Shown piece after piece: positions 32,305 through 33,494 of a DNA stretch of 33,494 nucleotides. The stretch lies in contig JAHHHP010000062.1 in assembly GCA_019359275.1 (NCBI GenBank), forward strand, positions 1 to 33,494. The letters run 5' to 3'. This stretch comes from Myxacorys chilensis ATA2-1-KO14. Lineage in GTDB: Bacteria; Cyanobacteriota; Cyanobacteriia; Leptolyngbyales; Leptolyngbyaceae. The translations under genes were made by a program, and so were the position numbers. Under the pieces are notes generated by a model. That model saw only the letters and a program-made list of their open reading frames with translations, was not told the origin of the DNA and did not search any database. How positions within the stretch are numbered: the first letter of the stretch is position 1; the number at the start of each line of letters is the position of its first letter.

Positions 32305-33240
32305 TTACACGTCTACAGCATCCGTAGAGCGGCCCGTTCCTACGACTTCGTTAGGCAATGACTCGGCCTCACCACCATTAGGAGCGAGACCGTCCAACCC
32401 TTGCACAAGCCGATCGAGTTCCTCTTGCATCTGCATACAGACTTGCGCATAGCAGGCATCGACATAGTTCCGATCGTTCGCGGCTGCCCGACCGGAACGC
32501 TCAAACACGATCGGTGCACATATCCGAGTGTGGATCTGCACAGGCAATGGAATGTTAGGCAACGGACCTACTGCTAATCCCCACGGCAATCCTAGGTAAA
32601 TGGGAAAGACGATCGGATCAATCCCCAACAGCCACGGCATTCCCCACTCGTGCAGTTGTCGTAACTGCGGGTAGAGATTCGCCAGAATGATCAGCGTCTC
32701 GTGAGCGCCGATGGAGATCGCCGGGACAATGGGCACTCCTTCTCGCAGTGCGAGTTTAATAAATCCTTTCCGTCCTGCAAAGTGAATGCGATGACGATCG
32801 CGGTACGGTCGCCATAAATCTTCAGCGCCGCCTGGGTAGACCAAGACGGCTGCATCCTTTTGCAGAGCAGCCGCTGCCATGTGAGGGTGCGCTCGGATGG
32901 CTCCTAATTGCACCGTTAGCTTGGAATACCCAGGAACCATCCAGACGTTGGGGTGCATTAGCCCATACACTAATCGCTCTGCACCAAAGCGGTGAAACCA
33001 GTCCACCATAAACATTAAGGTGTCTGGGGCAATCATGCCGCCATTGTGAGATCCGACAATCAACATTTTTCCCGATGGGGGTAAGTGCTGCCAGCCATCG
33101 CTCGTCACCCGAAAATAGTGGCGGTAGAGCCAGTCTCCCAACGGCAGAAGGGCTTGAATGACGCTGGGGTCTCGTCCCTCTAGAGACCAGCCATCAAACC
33201 GATTTTCTCTCGCTTTTTTGCTATCCCAGTCCCTAGTCAT
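32305..33240 (-). CDS. DAGAT/PlsC-like lipid acyltransferase
   Basis: A 311-residue protein of the lysophospholipid/diacylglycerol acyltransferase superfamily. The catalytic-type motif is VGSHNGGMIAPDTLMFMVDW (His65, Asp73), the substrate motif is VYPGGAEDLWRPYRDRH, and GFIKLALREGVPIVPAISIG AHE follows; this set is characteristic of the DAGAT branch that includes the plant phytyl ester synthase-type enzymes and a known Synechocystis acyltransferase (slr2103). The substrate, such as diacylglycerol, phytol or plastoquinol, is unknown. A few hydrophobic segments may hold it at a membrane. An isolated gene ending in a hairpin at 32075-32100. Confidence 0.75.
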   Translation of the reverse strand: MTRDWDSKKARENRFDGWSLEGRDPSVIQALLPLGDWLYRHYFRVTSDGWQHLPPSGKMLIVGSHNGGMIAPDTLMFMVDWFHRFGAERLVYGLMHPNVWMVPGYSKLTVQLGAIRAHPHMAAAALQKDAAVLVYPGGAEDLWRPYRDRHRIHFAGRKGFIKLALREGVPIVPAISIGAHETLIILANLYPQLRQLHEWGMPWLLGIDPIVFPIYLGLPWGLAVGPLPNIPLPVQIHTRICAPIVFERSGRAAANDRNYVDACYAQVCMQMQEELDRLVQGLDGLAPNGGEAESLPNEVVGTGRSTDAVDV

Positions 33241-33380
33241 CGAAGCCCTTAAAGATTCAGCTATTTACTATAAAACGAAAGGGCTGCGCTGGCTTCTCTA
33301 ATTTCAGACAGTTCCAAATGAGGCAGCTTGCTGAATTCAGGTAGGGTCAACTTAGGATCATGGATTAAATAAAATCGGAT

Positions 33381-33471
33381 TTACCCTCACCCCAACCCTC
33401 TCCCGCAGGAGAGGGAGCAAGACTCTGGTTCTCCTTCTCCTGCGGGAGAAGGGGTTAGGGGATGAGGGCAA
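33381..33471. repeat. REP-like inverted repeat
   Basis: An imperfect inverted repeat, arms of about 35 nt with the phrases CCCTCACCCCAACCCTCTCC and its opposite GGAGAAGGGGTTAGGGG, each containing a small hairpin (CTCTCCCGCAGGAGAG and CTTCTCCTGCGGGAGAAG). This type of GC-rich palindrome is widely dispersed in bacterial genomes. It is 140 bp upstream of the acyltransferase start. Confidence 0.75.
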
Positions 33472-33494
33472 CCCGGAGCTATGCAAGTGTTGGA

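Overview
The window looks like cyanobacterial chromosome, probably a filamentous Leptolyngbya-type organism. Seen: the HIP1 octamer GCGATCGC and its variants recur from about 11.4 kb to the right end, and several encoded families are typical of cyanobacteria (a PaO-type Rieske oxygenase, a WGxxGxxG-tailed Thr/Gly repeat protein, large hybrid histidine kinases). The species assignment is inference.

Left part (1-10431): an AT-richer accessory block in which I saw no full HIP1 site. It carries mostly small orphan genes, a 508-aa protein with family-A DNA polymerase motifs (4908-6434), a 14-bp tandem array resembling plasmid iterons (4464-4643), two ribbon-helix-helix-like regulators each near repeated or palindromic candidate operator DNA, a stand-alone protein resembling the ClpB middle domain (2156-2452), a gene-free structured stretch ending in a terminator (about 7800-8127), a decayed pentapeptide-repeat remnant and a tyrosine recombinase (9337-10431). 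This looks like an integrated plasmid or integrative element. Its left end is outside the window. Its right side is marked by a tRNA-Ala(GGC) gene (10528-10600), a 55-bp palindrome and a truncated ISAzo13-type transposase.

Middle (11.4-19.0 kb): a stressosome-type cluster rsbR-rsbS-rsbT, then a protein fusing an RsbT/RsbW-like ATPase to a PP2C phosphatase, then a protein fusing an RsbT-like ATPase to a hybrid histidine kinase with a receiver. A second large hybrid kinase (PAS-REC-PAS-HK-REC) converges on it with a 4-nt overlap. The layout suggests a partner-switching sensor wired into a phosphorelay.

Right part (19.4-33.5 kb): an APC-type permease fused to a PAS-histidine kinase, divergent from a heme-oxygenase-like diiron oxidase candidate; an ilvD of the long enterobacterial type; a membrane-anchored hypothetical and a small secreted protein of the low-temperature-induced type; a PaO-like Rieske oxygenase; a Thr/Gly-rich exported repeat protein; a baeRF-type protein; and a DAGAT/PlsC-like acyltransferase. 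A REP-like inverted repeat closes the window.
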